Notes: generated by a model from the sequence alone, not told the origin. A stretch of 64,000 nt of DNA from Pteria penguin (GCA_035048485.1 CM068585.1:49801186-49865185); one strand, 5' to 3'; shown: positions 48,771 through 60,676, counted from the stretch's first letter. A program made the numbers and translations.

Positions 48771-50340
48771 CCGAATCTAATCCAGCGCTGTCTACATAAT
48801 TAAATGTAATTATTGACAGCTCAACCCTCATCTGTATGGCGCTTCATTAAAGGTAGTGAGTTATCTGGAAAATATCTTGTGATAGCTTGGTCATTTTAGC
48901 TGAGAAATCGTGATATATATATTAGACAGTGAGGTACTGAATTTATGTTCACGTAATAATCTATATCCCACTATACATATTCCATAAATTCTAATACATT
49001 TTAAACGAGGCTAAATAAAAAGAAATGAGTGAGTCTCAACCATGTATGGTGCGGGAAAAGTTTATTTATTCTAAATTAAAGTCGATAGCACTTGATATAA
49101 AATTCAAACTTGAAATTGTTAACCTGATCTTGAGACTCAATTACATCAGTAAACAATACAAATTAACAATTCTTAGATGGAAGAATGTAAGTTATATCCA
49201 ATTGTGTCTTGGACAAATTTAATTTTAATATTTGATCAATTTCAGCCGATATCACTTGATATTCCTGTTAAAAAGGTAGCTGTTGAATTTCTAAAATAAT
49301 TTCTGAGGTCCGCCTTCCGTACACACCACAAAACATTTGAAAGGACGCATTTTCAAATTAAATTTGTGCTTTTAGACTATGTTACGGAAACATATTTGCC
49401 TCTATCATTATAAACTACAATTGATATGAATAATATAACAGAATCGAAAGTCGTTGACCAGAGATGAACATTTAACGTGAAAGTACCCATAATCTTACCC
49501 CTGACAATTTTTACCTGTGAAATCGAACATAAAACCATAACTGTGATGAGGAACCTACCAAAGTAAGTAAAAAAGATATCGGACGTAGCTGTACGACTGC
49601 TAAGCAAAGAAGAAAAATCACAGAAGAAGAAATTACAAAAATATTCTAATTTATTGAAGATACGGTACCGACATGGGACGGTCATTTGAAATGATAATTG
49701 TAGCTCGAGCAGTGTGATTAAAGGGCCCCAACAACCTATCAGCACATAAGCAGAACAGAACACATTAAACATTTATGAATAAACCTGTATATAGAGAACG
49801 ATATCAAAAGATGGTTCAAGTTGAGATTTCATAAGAAATAGAAATACTTATAATATCAGGAAACAAATTTGTAATAGATAAAAATGTATATATATGGTGA
49901 CATCAACATGATTTATCCTTTCTCTTCTCGTCTGATATGTAACAAATAAATAAATAAATATATGAATAAATAAATAAAAGAGAAAGTTTTAATTAAATGA
50001 TTTTAACATGAAGTGGAAAAATAATAGAAAATTAATAAATAATTTCAAAATCAGTTCAGTCATAGCAAAACACAAAGTTTGTATATCTAAAATAATCTAG
50101 CGAAGCTAGGAAGCAGTTATCAATGATGCTAAAGAGTCTATCTTTATAAAGAGTGAGAGTAGTGTAAGGGGTAGAAAAGTAATAAGACTTAATATATTTC
50201 ACAGTCGACAAAAATTTTATCATCAACATTATCATTATTTCCTTCTTCCTCTTCTTCATCTATTTTTCTTCTTTTTATTATGATTATTTTAAGACGCTTT
50301 ATACATCGTATTTTGATCATATTTGTGAGTATATGATTTT
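48771..50340. other. Non-coding stretch
   Basis: No gene recognised; the minus frame at 49377-49772 lacks support. A short (AAAT)n-like run lies near 49946-49978. Confidence 0.3.
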
Positions 50341-50454
50341 GGGTTCCTCCACTTACCTATAATATATAAAACAAGAGAACCATTTTAAATTGTTACAAAA
50401 TGATACCAATATACATTATCAGGTGATATAACTTGACACGGTAGGCAAGAAAAC

Positions 50455-50740
50455 TAACAAAATGATATAAATAATAACGGCAAGCGAGGATATTAAACGG
50501 TGGCATAGCTGGTCAAACTGAGGGACAATGGTTTACGGTGTATGACAGGAAATGTTATAAGTCAATATATTATACGGTGTTCCGAGTAGTAAATCGGCGC
50601 TAGGATGTTAACCGTATTGGATTGATCATGATAAGGAATAATAATTTTGGTTGTACTACTGACCACAATGGGCGGCAATATTATGCAGAAATTTTGTCTT
50701 CCTATACAAAGAGACATTGGCATACATGGTGTGCTTTTTC
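50455..50740 (+). promoter_or_regulatory. Third, diverged copy of the peptide-gene upstream region
   Basis: GCGAGGATATT, GGTCAAACTGAGGG, TTATACGGTGTTCCGAGTAG, ATTGATCATGATA, CTGACCACAATGGGCGGCAA and GAGACATTGG follow the same order as at 12200-12440 and 29920-30155. The region continues into the minisatellite and resumes at about 52570. Confidence 0.7.
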
Positions 50741-50799
50741 ATAGTAGGCGACTTTGTTATACGATTAAATGACTGATCACACTCTAGACTTTTATACTG

Positions 50800-52335
50800 T
50801 TATACGGTGATATAAGTTGTCATGGTAAGCGAGAATGTTGTGCAGGGATATGACTTGTCACGGTAGGTGATACTGTTCTACGGTGATATTACTTGTCATG
50901 GTACGCGACAATGTCATAAGATGATATGACTTGTAGTGGTAGGCGACAATGTCATAAGGTGACACCATAAACGTGAAATAATCGTGGAGTGACGTAAAAC
51001 AATAATCAATCAATCAATCATAAGGTGACATGAGTTGTAATGGTAGGCGACAATGTCACAAGGTAATATTACATTTCATGATAGGCGACAATTCTACATG
51101 GTGATATGACATGTCATGGTAGGCGAAAATGTGATACAGTAATATGACATATCATGGTAGGCCATAATCTCATAAGGTGATATAACTTGTTATGGTAGGC
51201 AACACTGTCATAAAGTAATATAACATGTCATGAAAGGCGATAATGTTATACTGAGATATGACTTGTCATGGTAGGCAAACAGTGTTATACGGTCATATGA
51301 CAGACCAAGATAGGCGACAGTGTTATACGGTGATATGACTGGCCAGGATAGGCGACAGTGTTATATCTTGATATGACTGGCCAGGATAGGCGACAGTGTT
51401 ATACCTTGATATGACTGGCCAGGATAGGCGACAGTGTTATACGGTCATATGACTGGTCAGGATAGGCGACAGTGTTATACCTTGATATGACTGGCCAGGA
51501 TAGGCGACAGTGTTATACGGTCATATGACTGGTCAGGATAGACGACAGTGTTATACCTTGATATGACTGGCCAGGATAGGCGACAGTGTTATACGGTCAT
51601 ATGACTGGTCAGGATAGGCGACAGTGTTATACGGTCATATGACTGGTCAGGATAGGCGACAGTGTTATACGGTCATATGACTTGTCAGGATAGGCGACAG
51701 TGTTATACGGTCATATGACTGGCCAGGATAGGCGACAGTGTTATACGGTCATATGACTTGTCAGGATAGGCGACAGTGTTATACGGTCATATGACTGGCC
51801 AGGATAGGCGACAGTGTTATACGGTCATATGACTGGCCAGGATAGGCTACAGTGTTATACGGTCATATGACTGGTCAGGATAGGCGACAGTGTTATACGG
51901 TCATATGACTGGTCAGGATAGGCGACAGTGTTATACCTTGATATGACTGGCCAGGATAGGCGACAGTGTTATACGGTCATATGACTGGCCAGGATAGGCG
52001 ACAGTGTTATACGATCATATGACTGGTCAGGGTAGGCGACAGTGTTATACGGTTATATGACTGGCCAGGATAGGCGACAGTGTTATACGGTCATATGACT
52101 GGTCAGGATAGGCGACAGTGTTATACGGTCATATGACTGGTCAGGATAGGAGACAGTGTTATACGGTCATATGACTGGTCAGGATAGGCGACAGTGTTAT
52201 ACGGTCATATGACTGGTCAGGATAGGCGACAGTGTTATACGGTCATATGACTGGTCAGGATAGGCGACAGTGTTATACGGTCATATGACTGGTCAGGATA
52301 GGCGACAGTGTTATACGGTCATATGACTGGTCATG
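50800..52335. repeat. 38-bp minisatellite (large array)
   Basis: From about 51290 the array holds some 27 units of 38 bp containing CATATGACTGGTCAGGATAG then GCGACAGTGTTATACGGT. A common variant has ACCTTGATATGACTGGCC. From 50800 to 51290 units are more diverged. Single unit-like motifs exist upstream of the copy A and B genes. Confidence 0.97.
50965..51018 (+). mobile_element. 54-bp SINE 3' fragment inside the minisatellite, with target duplication
   Basis: CCATAAACGTGAAATAATCG, GGAGTGACGTAAAACAATAA and TCAATCAAT match the 3' end of the SINE at 47645-47923. CATAAGGTGACA flanks it at 50953-50964 and 51019-51030. Confidence 0.9.
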
Positions 52336-52569
52336 TTGGGTCACAAACCTATGTGACAGGTGCCAGAGCAATACTCTTACACTGTGCTAACACCGACTAT
52401 ACCAATTCAAGCGGCGATATTACATGATGATGTGACGGGTAACAGGGACCCTATATACTTGATAGAGATATTATACGTTGGTATAATTGACGAAATAAAG
52501 CCTAAGTGCCTAAGATTATTGACATATATATTTTGTACAATAAAACAACTACTTCTTCAAAGTTTTCTT

Positions 52570-52740
52570 TTGTATACAATTATCGCCTGTCTTTAAAACT
52601 CTTGGGAAACAGTGGATAGTGTTTTCTCCTTGTATAATATTTTATCTGTTACAGGAGCTCTAGCAATATAAGTTATATATTGTTACATGTACTTTTCATT
52701 TACCTTTAGCACTCAATCATTTAAGTTTCTTTGTGTTGAT
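52570..52740 (+). promoter_or_regulatory. Continuation of the third upstream region
   Basis: TTTAAAACTCTTGGGAAACA, GTGTTTTCTCCTTGTATA and CAATCATTTAAG correspond to 12470-12590 in copy A, placing this block on the far side of the expanded minisatellite. Confidence 0.6.
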
Positions 52741-53569
52741 GGTCTTGCGCCGAATCTAATTGGTAAAAAATTAAGTTGATTTCTGCATCAACAAAATTTT
52801 GAGTGCAGATATGTCACAATTGCCGGATCGACTTTCCTCTGGAATGCAAAACCCGTTCTATTTATGGAACAGTGATTCCCGTGTTGTTCGTTATATATAA
52901 CGAATTCAAATTACAAAAGGAATCGCACTTCACTTCAGAAACTATTAAATATAATTTATTACTATTATTCAATAAAATAGTAAAATATAACTAGGTCTAT
53001 CAACTAGTCTACAGTACAGTGCTGTTTAGAAATGCATGTAGTCAAATCAAATGTAAAACAAAAACAGTACTCGTCTGCTACTAACTGATCGCTCGACAAT
53101 GGACGTTGATTTCTACGGTATGATACCCAACAAGGCAAACAGAACGGGCACCAGAGCAGGTGCTGCCTCCGATCCAAGTTACTTAACTTTCTCTTTCAAT
53201 CTTGTGACATGCACGTGCACCAGTCAACATGCATTGCATTTCTAATGATACTAATAGCATTTAAAATATAAATACCATAGGTAACAGATTATCATCCTCA
53301 TATGCAAACTTTCATTAATTCGTGTTTGAATAATTGTTCATTCTATTTCACTCCTGATCCTTTCAATGGATACTAGGATCAAATTTTCGAATCTCATATC
53401 AGCCGCCATTATTGACTACAAAATGTTGTTTACCTTATCATTCAATTTGTATTGCTACGCGATCAAGTCACATGTATAAAGGACAAAATAGTAATGTAGT
53501 GAGCACTTATTAAATTTTTGCTCCCATATATATGCTAAATAAAAATATTGGAAATGAATCCTATAATTT

Positions 53570-53690
53570 TTTTGTTTGATTGAGGTATCGATCTAAAATT
53601 TGGACTGAAAACTTTTGTATCAATGCGTTTCGCGCACTGATGCAGTTTTCCGTCCAAATTTTAGGTTAATACCTCAATCAACCAAAAACA
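53570..53690. mobile_element. ~120-bp foldback (MITE-like)
   Basis: Arms GATTGAGGTATCGATCTAAA and ATTTGGACTGAAAAC pair with GTTTTCCGTCCAAATTTTAG and GTTAATACCTCAATC around a loop of about 45 nt. Confidence 0.8.
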
Positions 53691-54215
53691 CATAGAATTC
53701 ATTTATTAAATGAATTTATTTTAGTTTACTGGAAAAATGACAAAATGAAGTGACCTGCTGTACGACCATCACCTTTGACTCCGAAAACATGCTCCTCCTA
53801 TCATTCTGTAACTGTATGTAAAATCTGCAAACTGTAGTTTAATACATTTAATAACAATTAAAGTGTTGATATACAAACATGGGAAAAGATAGACATATGC
53901 CGTATATATAGGGAAAATAATTACCTAGAGGCCTGACACTCTAAGTGGTATGGCCAGAGCGAAACCGAAGGCCGAGGTCAGGTCAGGCTACTGAGAGTGC
54001 CAGGTCGAGAGGTCATTATTTCCCATGCATATCGACCTCCCTTGGGTCATTTATTATTATACAGACAATTTCATGACTAATGGCAGATGTTTATTACACA
54101 GACGCAAGAGTACTCACTAAAATTGGTCAAAAGATAATTGATATTATCTAATTTTGTTCTTCTAAAACTTCTTTTTAAACAGATTTTATTTTTCAACCGA
54201 AGCAGTGCCCGCCAT

Positions 54216-54325
54216 ACAGTTTTTTTTTTGTTGTTTTTGTTTGTGTTTTTTTAGGGGGGGGTGTTTTTTGTTGTTGTTTTTTCTTTGTTGTTGTTGTTGT
54301 TTTGTTTTTTTTGGGGGGGGGGTTG
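54216..54325. repeat. T/G low-complexity tract
   Basis: Runs of T, GTT repeats and two G runs of eight or more. Confidence 0.9.
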
Positions 54326-54526
54326 TTAGGGAGTCAGGTTTAGCGGCCATTAATATTAATGATCGGTTATTATTACATCTGTAGGTCATTAACTGATCAT
54401 GTGCATGATTGTGATCAGTAATTGATTATTATCTTTATAGATCAACCAATAGAATTTCGAGATTCTTATAAAAGGTGTAATAATATTCATTTATAACTAC
54501 TTGTAATCCTATGTCAGTGAGTTACA

Positions 54527-54613
54527 ATGACGGGAAACATTGTCGCTATAGTACTTTTCAGCCATATGGAACTGGAAAATGTACAATATGCCAACTACCA
54601 ACACACAGGACAG
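54527..54613 (+). pseudogene. Degenerate first exon of a third cysteine-rich peptide gene
   Basis: ATG ACG then a frame reading MTGNIVAIVLFSHMELEN, aligned to MTKYIVAIVLFGLVLLAN of copies A and B. It ends at a GACAG|GTGTTTA donor, and the intron starts alike (AATATTTTGGAAAT). The hydrophobic core is broken by S-H-M-E, so the signal peptide would be poor. The exon is 87 nt, not 91, which puts it in phase 0, not phase 1. None of the cysteine exons was found downstream to 60 kb. Best read as a decayed paralogue. Confidence 0.65.
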
Positions 54614-56172
54614 GTGTTTATCTTAATATTTTGGAAATCATTATGAATACTGAACTGATATCAGACGGATATATTGATTGGAATAATTACCCACTTTGGA
54701 TTTTGTCTTTGACCATATCTATAAAAAGGTGTTTTAATCCAAGTTATGCACTCGTGATCGCGAGATATTTAATGTCTTTTCTTTTGGACATCATGGTTGT
54801 GTCTGGCAAATGTCTTTGCAAACAAAGGTTTACTTTGCTTTGTTTCCTTTTTTATGTTTATAGATGAGATCAAATATAAAACAATAACTATTTCGACGAA
54901 GTGTAACAGATTTCCATACCTTAACTTGGGTATTTTTATCTAAAATGGTTAAATTGTAATGCTGTGGTTATGACCTCCCGATACACCTTATTTTGATGGT
55001 TAACGGTACATAAAACACCTGTGATTAGGTTCTCCCCATATTTATAAATATGAAAGTCTAAATATGATGATGAACCGTGGCAAATGGGAAAAAAAAAGCA
55101 TTACTTGGATTTGTGCTCAGTACAAATATATTCCAGAAGGTGTAGTTTTCAGCTTCAAAATCTTGACGTTATGTAAGAATTCATATACAGTATGATCTAA
55201 TGATGCTTTTTAACAGATAATTTGGACACATATTTTCAGCCCTAAAGCTTAAGGTAACTTAAGAAGTTATCAGTTTTTTTTTTTCTTTTGATCGTAGAGA
55301 GTTATGAGCAACGAGAGGTAATGTGTGGATTTTTTTTATATTAAAATGCTCTGTGGCAAGAGGCATCTCCCATAGAAGTGTTGAGTTTTTGTTAATAAAT
55401 GCTTTCTCTTTGTTTGAGATCGACGAATTAGTATATAACTGAAATCTGTTGCTTTCTTGCAAGTTTTGGTCACCATTGCAATTTGTATACAGGAACATCA
55501 TATAGAGAAAATCATGTGCACTGATTTAAATAGTTGTTACATTGTTTGTAATACGCTTTTTTTCTTTATACAACAATATAATCGTCTTTAAATGGGACTA
55601 TACCACAATACAATCGAGCCCGTTTTAATCGCCTGTCTCACACAAAACATTTCCCTTCCTTACTGTAATTCACATTTATAAAATATAAATCTGTATTAAG
55701 AGGATTTCTTTCTTTACAGCATTTTATTTTATTGTTATGATTAAGCATGATCACTCATATGTTGCAGAGTATTAAGAATTTCAAATTTTATGAGCTTGAA
55801 GTACTTGAATTGTATATTAATTTGATTTAAAATAATTGAAGGCTGGTATAGATGTTTTAAAGTTGTGTCCATAACTCGTATAAGGGATTCTTGTTCCTAT
55901 TTTTAGAAACATTTTGACATGTTCAGATCAATTTTACAATTTGTGCCAAAAGATTATATTAAATTGGGAAAAAGATACTTAAATTAATGTATTAAAACTA
56001 ACTATAATTCAATATATTTATCACTATTAAATAGTGTGACTTACCTCCCATTGTCCATAAGGCAATATAAATGTTGTGTTAGATAAACTCTTATTTTATT
56101 GGTGTTTGTAAAACAATGATATATTACGTCATAACGTGTACTGCTTCATTCCACTTTAAATTCATCACTTAT
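54614..56172. other. Non-coding stretch after the decayed exon
   Basis: I looked for the cysteine exons (a KKCVC-like or VNEKCVNGEC-like frame) and saw none. AT-rich. Confidence 0.35.
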
Positions 56173-56184
56173 CAAATTCAGATT

Positions 56185-56356
56185 GGGGCAGGCGCGGTGT
56201 AGTGGTTAAGCGCTTGGCTTGCGGCCCCGACGATCCGGGTTCGATTCCCGGGTTGCGCCACTATGTTTAAAAGGTTGGTAACCTCCTGCTTCCATGTCGC
56301 GATATAACTGAAATATTGTTGAAAGCGACGTAAAACCCAACCAATCAACCAACCAA
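56185..56356 (+). mobile_element. tRNA-derived SINE, short type, with 12-bp target duplication
   Basis: Head GGCGCGGTGTAGTGGTTAAG, a perfect T-arm (CCGGGTTCGATTCCCGG) and acceptor-like GGCGCGG with TTGCGCC, then a body with GATATAACTGAAATATTG and the tail GCGACGTAAAACCCAACCAA. CAAATTCAGATT flanks it at 56173-56184 and 56357-56368. The anticodon arm does not pair well, so it is not a functional tRNA. Confidence 0.93.
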
Positions 56357-56368
56357 CAAATTCAGATT

Positions 56369-57080
56369 TAACTTGACAATTCTTGGTAATAATACTAACT
56401 ATTTCATTTTTAATGTTTCAGCATTAATGAAAGCTATTTCATTCTGAGAGAGCGACATTAATCTATAGGATCATCCAGCCTAGTTTATTATAAGCAACCT
56501 CCCTGCCGTGTAGTAGGAGGTCCAGGATGATGCAAATAAAAGGCCGGATATAAAATATTGTTAAGCTGTCGTCCTCTGTGTGCCAGTGTAGACACTCCAC
56601 AAACTATGAAGACTGCGAGTGGCAGGCCGCATCCGTCTAGATATGGGGTGGTACTTGTGATCTCATCTTTTCATTCTGCATGATCGATGTTTCCTTTGTG
56701 TGACGGAGTGACACTCGGCCTGCCCATAAGTTGTATAATTGGCGGTAATTTTTATTGTCTCCCAGAATCATTAACAGTGGCTGTTAAGTTCCAATCCATG
56801 TGTTGTTAAGTCAAAATATCCTGTAATTGTGTAAAAAATATATTCAAGCTTAACGATATTATGTCAAATATAAGGATAATGTCTTTGTGTATCTGATTTC
56901 TTTTTTTTACCTCTCCTAAGTCCACCATTTAATCCTCATTTTAAAATTTTCCTATATAATTTTGTCGGGTTTAATCTCAGATTAAATCAGATGTTATTAA
57001 AATTTGCATTTTTTTTCATTATGTATTGACTTCGCTAAAACTAAAACAGTCGCATACTAATGCAGTATTTCAATCAACTA
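56369..57080. other. Unannotated sequence
   Basis: Near 56460-56720 there are short inverted motifs (GGATCATCC with GGATGATGC, GAGTGGCAGGCCGC with CTCGGCCTGCC) that could fold, but no known RNA is recognised. Confidence 0.3.
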
Positions 57081-57082
57081 AA

Positions 57083-58068
57083 CATACACTACACAGAAAG
57101 GCTATTGTCCAGCTGCCATATCATCGCCGCGATATTTTAAAGTCTTAGCTACTAAATACAGCGATTTTCGCTCTTTAATTGACCTATAGTTAAAGCGGAA
57201 TTACCGCAGATCATCGCTGCTATCGCGGTGAATTACTGCAGCATTGCGGACATTCCACGGTGACCCTACTATATGTATCTACGAAAATATATGTACGCAT
57301 ACGTAAACCATTGTGAAATATTTTTTAAAATATTCATTGACTATGGTCAGCAGTCAGGTAACCAGTAATGTAAGTTTAAATAAAATTCAGAGCAGATCTT
57401 ACTACTAATGATTTCAGTAGAGCGTATGTTGAATATATGATTTTGTTTGTAGACGACAAGAGTTCGATTTTACTTAGACGACAATTTGAGTTAAAGCGTT
57501 TCTATTTATTCTGTACTTGTTTCATATACGTAGTAGTTACAGAATTGATAGCAATGTCTTTAACCAGACTGCTTCTTGCAATTGTGAAATTGTGAGAGAA
57601 ATTGTATTTTGTAATGATAATTTAAATAAATCTAAAACTAAGGGTCTGTGCCACGGAAGTTACCCCCGAATTGGATTTGAAATATATTACTATATTCAAA
57701 GCATACAAGGAAATCGCTGACGGGTTTGGATGATCGACGACAAAACATCTTTAAAAGTTATTCAGCGAACAATAAACCTGCAACACACTTGTAATATTCA
57801 TAGGTCTACAAATAAGCCCCACGCAATACCTATTGTGTTATACCTCGATATATAGACAACATTTTAAGATGCTTCAATGTACATTCAATAGGTATACGAT
57901 GTATAGCCGCAGTCAACCGCAATGTTGCGGCGAATCACCGCGATCGACCATCGCGATGGCAAAGTGATATGTGGTGATTTGCGACGATTTGAACGCGATA
58001 TTCCTCGTCAATATATCCAGTCATGATACGCGGAGAGTAGGACAATCTGCAATCTTTGTAGTGTATAT
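57083..58068. mobile_element. Candidate ~1-kb DNA element with imperfect inverted ends
   Basis: ATACACTACACAGAAAGGC near 57085 faces the inverted complement ATACACTACAAAGATTGC near 58068. Both inner flanks hold GC-rich text (TATCGCGGTGAATTACTG left; inverse of GCGGCGAATCACCGCGAT right). No transposase. Confidence 0.4.
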
Positions 58069-58244
58069 CGGATTCATTTTTTAAGTAACTGAAATGGTCA
58101 TAAATTCAATTCACACATTTGATTAAAGAGAGAAATATACAATGGTAAAAAAATATGACGTAGATAAATATCAACGAAAAACATATATATCTTATGTAAT
58201 TTTTTATATATATATTACCTTATTTTAAGACATCTGGAAAGTGA

Positions 58245-58510
58245 TTGATCGATTGATTGATTGATTATTGTTTTACAACACTCCACGATTATTTCATGTA
58301 TACGGTAACGGCATCTACAAATTTAGACCTTTGCAACGCACCCACCCGAAGCATTGAGTGATCGTTTATGTTTTACGCCTACCGTGACACGGGACTTCGG
58401 TTTTTACTGTCTTATCCGAAAGACAGAACCCCGGTGTGCCCAGAGCAGGAGTCGAACCCGGACCTCTTGATCACGAGCCGAGCACCTTGTCCAATAGGCC
58501 ACACCTACTT
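58245..58510 (-). mobile_element. tRNA-derived SINE with 14-bp target duplication
   Basis: Minus-strand SINE of the same family as 20520-20793 and 47645-47923. CATCTGGAAAGTGA flanks it at 58231-58244 and 58511-58524. Confidence 0.93.
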
Positions 58511-58554
58511 CATCTGGAAAGTGAAATGGTATATCTAGTATATTATTTATATTC

Positions 58555-58655
58555 ATGTAAAATGGTATATCCTAGTACATTATTTATATTCATGTATTGT
58601 ATAGCTCCACGGTGACTTCTGCCACATAACTGAGCCAGTAACTCCTTTTTTTTTT
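58555..58655 (+). mobile_element. Short retroelement tail
   Basis: TATTATTTATATTCATGTAT through ACTGAGCCAGTAACTCC is the 3' end of the family at 19590-20352. A partial duplicate of its start (GGTATATCTAGTATATTATT) lies at 58528-58558. Confidence 0.75.
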
Positions 58656-59065
58656 CTATCTAAATTAAAGAAATAGTAGCGAATGTGTGTTGACTGGAAT
58701 AAACCACATAAAGAGATCGACAGTTTTATAGAGGGTTGAGAAAATACTTTTGAGAACAAACAAAAACAGCAAAAAATTCTATACACACAAACTGCTTGTT
58801 CGAATTAATAGGATGCGCATATTCATCAACCAATTGTATCTATTTAGCCATTTGAACATAAGTTAACGTTTGACTTTAATTTTTCTGATTGTTATAAGAA
58901 ATTTATCGTCTCTTTAGAAATTTTATAGCAAATAGAAGATTACAATTTTCTCACATTGCGCTGTTTCGATTTCAAAACTCCAATTCCATACTCCATCTTA
59001 TATCCTTTTGTATTTGCAGTTCAAGTTACGTATATATTAATTTTGGTGTGTGCAGAGAATGGGAA

Positions 59066-59276
59066 GGTGGGCGCCCGTAAAGCAGTTAACCACACCAATT
59101 GATTGGCGTTTGTTACTTCAATTGACCGTCCTAAGTCGGTATTGTAACCGCAACACAATCGAATATTTTTGTAATGTCGTTTTTCAATGTATATTCTACT
59201 GTTGTCATTTTCAGTGTGCATGTCCTTGGTGATTTTTGTCATACGGCTTTATCAGATGTCTTCAGTTTTCTCTTTG
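59066..59276 (+). mobile_element. Retroelement 3' fragment, variant tail
   Basis: CAGTTAACCACACC and GACCGTCCTAAGTCGGTAT match the 3' non-coding part of 19590-20352, but the end reads GGTGATTTTTGTCATACGG through CAGTTTTCTCTTTG. This aligns, diverged, with the GGTGACTTCTGCCACATAAC tail, so both tails belong to one family. Confidence 0.7.
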
Positions 59277-60205
59277 ATGACAAAAGGATAATTTGGACGT
59301 TATAGCGCTATCAATGAAATTGTGCGTGCTTTAATATTAACTATATGAATTATACGTAACATTTAATTATATGTGACCCGGGTCCCCAATGGCGGCGTTT
59401 CAAATGAATTGAAAAGAAAACAATTACTAATTCATTGAAAATATTCTAGAAATTTTATATAAACTAACAATTACTGGAAATATGTCTGACCTTGACTTTT
59501 TTTCCTGAATCAAGCTTGCTCATGAACTCTACAGACAAGCATTGTATGATGATACTATTTGATTGCAAGTGATAGGGACTCCCTCTGTCCTTTTTAGGTT
59601 CTACAAAAGTAGTACAATCAAAGAACACACATTAAACATTTACAAATAATTCCCTACATATATACGTGTCAAATTGAGATGTTATACAAATAGAAACACA
59701 TACTATCTGTATATACATCAAAATGAGTCAAGCATTCTCTTCTCGTCTGATAGCGATTTAAAGTCCTTATATGGAGTTCAGGACCTTTTTTCCTCTCAGC
59801 TCATTACCCTGCATTTATTCGCCAAACAATATAGATCTGTGAAACAACTGTACATCAGTATATATATTAAAATTTCTAATATTAACATAAAATGCATACC
59901 TCTTATTCAGATAGTATTGATAAGAATGTCGATATGTATCATTTTTTAATTGAATACAACTGTTACTTGGAAGGGGGCCTTCATAACAGTTGGGTAAGAA
60001 ATAAAGGTTACAATAGACCCCCTGGTAAATATTGCCCCTATACCTAATGTTAGGATCAGGCAGACGCCATCACCTACCTGGTGCTGGCACCACCAGACGT
60101 TGACATCATTTAAGTCCTGTCACTAGGTGCGATGTGCCTGGACCAAATATTAATTCCTGATAACAGGTGGTATGTATGTTGATAACTCATTTTCTGTGTG
60201 AATAA
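59277..60205. other. Non-coding stretch
   Basis: No gene or clear repeat recognised. Confidence 0.3.
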
Positions 60206-60206
60206 G

Positions 60207-60460
60207 AGACAGCATGGCCTAGTATTTATATAAAGCCTTCGATTTGACATCGGAAGATTCTGGGTTTGATTCCCACGGGGTCTGGTTTCTCTCCTTTTAG
60301 CTAGGTTTTATTTCATGACTGAAGCTGCAGTTTAAAAGAACCTGTACTGCTACTGGTGGGTGTCATGCATAACACAATACACTAGGTACTACACTACATT
60401 ACCCTTCACTACACTACACTAGACATGTGTCACCTCTATATGCACGAAATAATAATCGCA
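60207..60460 (+). mobile_element. Old SINE-like element
   Basis: AGCATGGCCTAGTATTTATA and TGGGTTTGATTCCCACGGG resemble A and B boxes; CACGAAATAATAATCG near 60445 resembles the SINE tail region. Highly diverged. Confidence 0.45.
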
Positions 60461-60609
60461 TATACTTGATAGCGTATTTGTGAACATGAAATTGTCCCAG
60501 GCATCTAGTCTGACCTTGTTTTATTTCATGGTCTTCGAGGTGTGGTTAACCTTTCGGTATTCTTCCTTGCTAACTTGTCTCCTAGTATTTGTTATATGCC
60601 ATAATATGT

Positions 60610-60611
<2 letters not shown>

Positions 60612-60674
<63 letters not shown>

Positions 60675-60676
60675 AT
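60612..60676. repeat. (AAT)n(AAG)n compound microsatellite
   Basis: TAA repeats running into GAA repeats. Confidence 0.97.

Larger units (their letters stand above)
52741..54480. other. Inserted non-coding sequence between the third upstream region and its exon
   Basis: About 1.75 kb with no counterpart in copies A or B. It holds the foldback at 53570-53690, an imperfect inverted stretch near 53920-54030 (CTGACACTCTAAGTGG facing CTGAGAGTGCCAGG), and a T/G-rich tract at 54216-54325. Confidence 0.5.

Noticed and set aside
51290..52335. Array of ~38-bp units as a CRISPR-like array
   Set aside because: Head-to-tail repeats with no unique spacers.
54511..54867. 118-residue plus frame
   Set aside because: It overlaps the decayed signal-peptide exon in a different frame; the exon alignment explains the conservation.
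56185..56260. Functional tRNA gene
   Set aside because: T-arm and acceptor look good, but the anticodon arm pairs poorly and the sequence continues into a SINE body with target duplications on both sides.
56580..56640. Cysteine-bearing stretch (VCQCRHS) as a missing exon of the third peptide gene
   Set aside because: No splice sites in the right phase and no alignment to exon 3 or exon 5.
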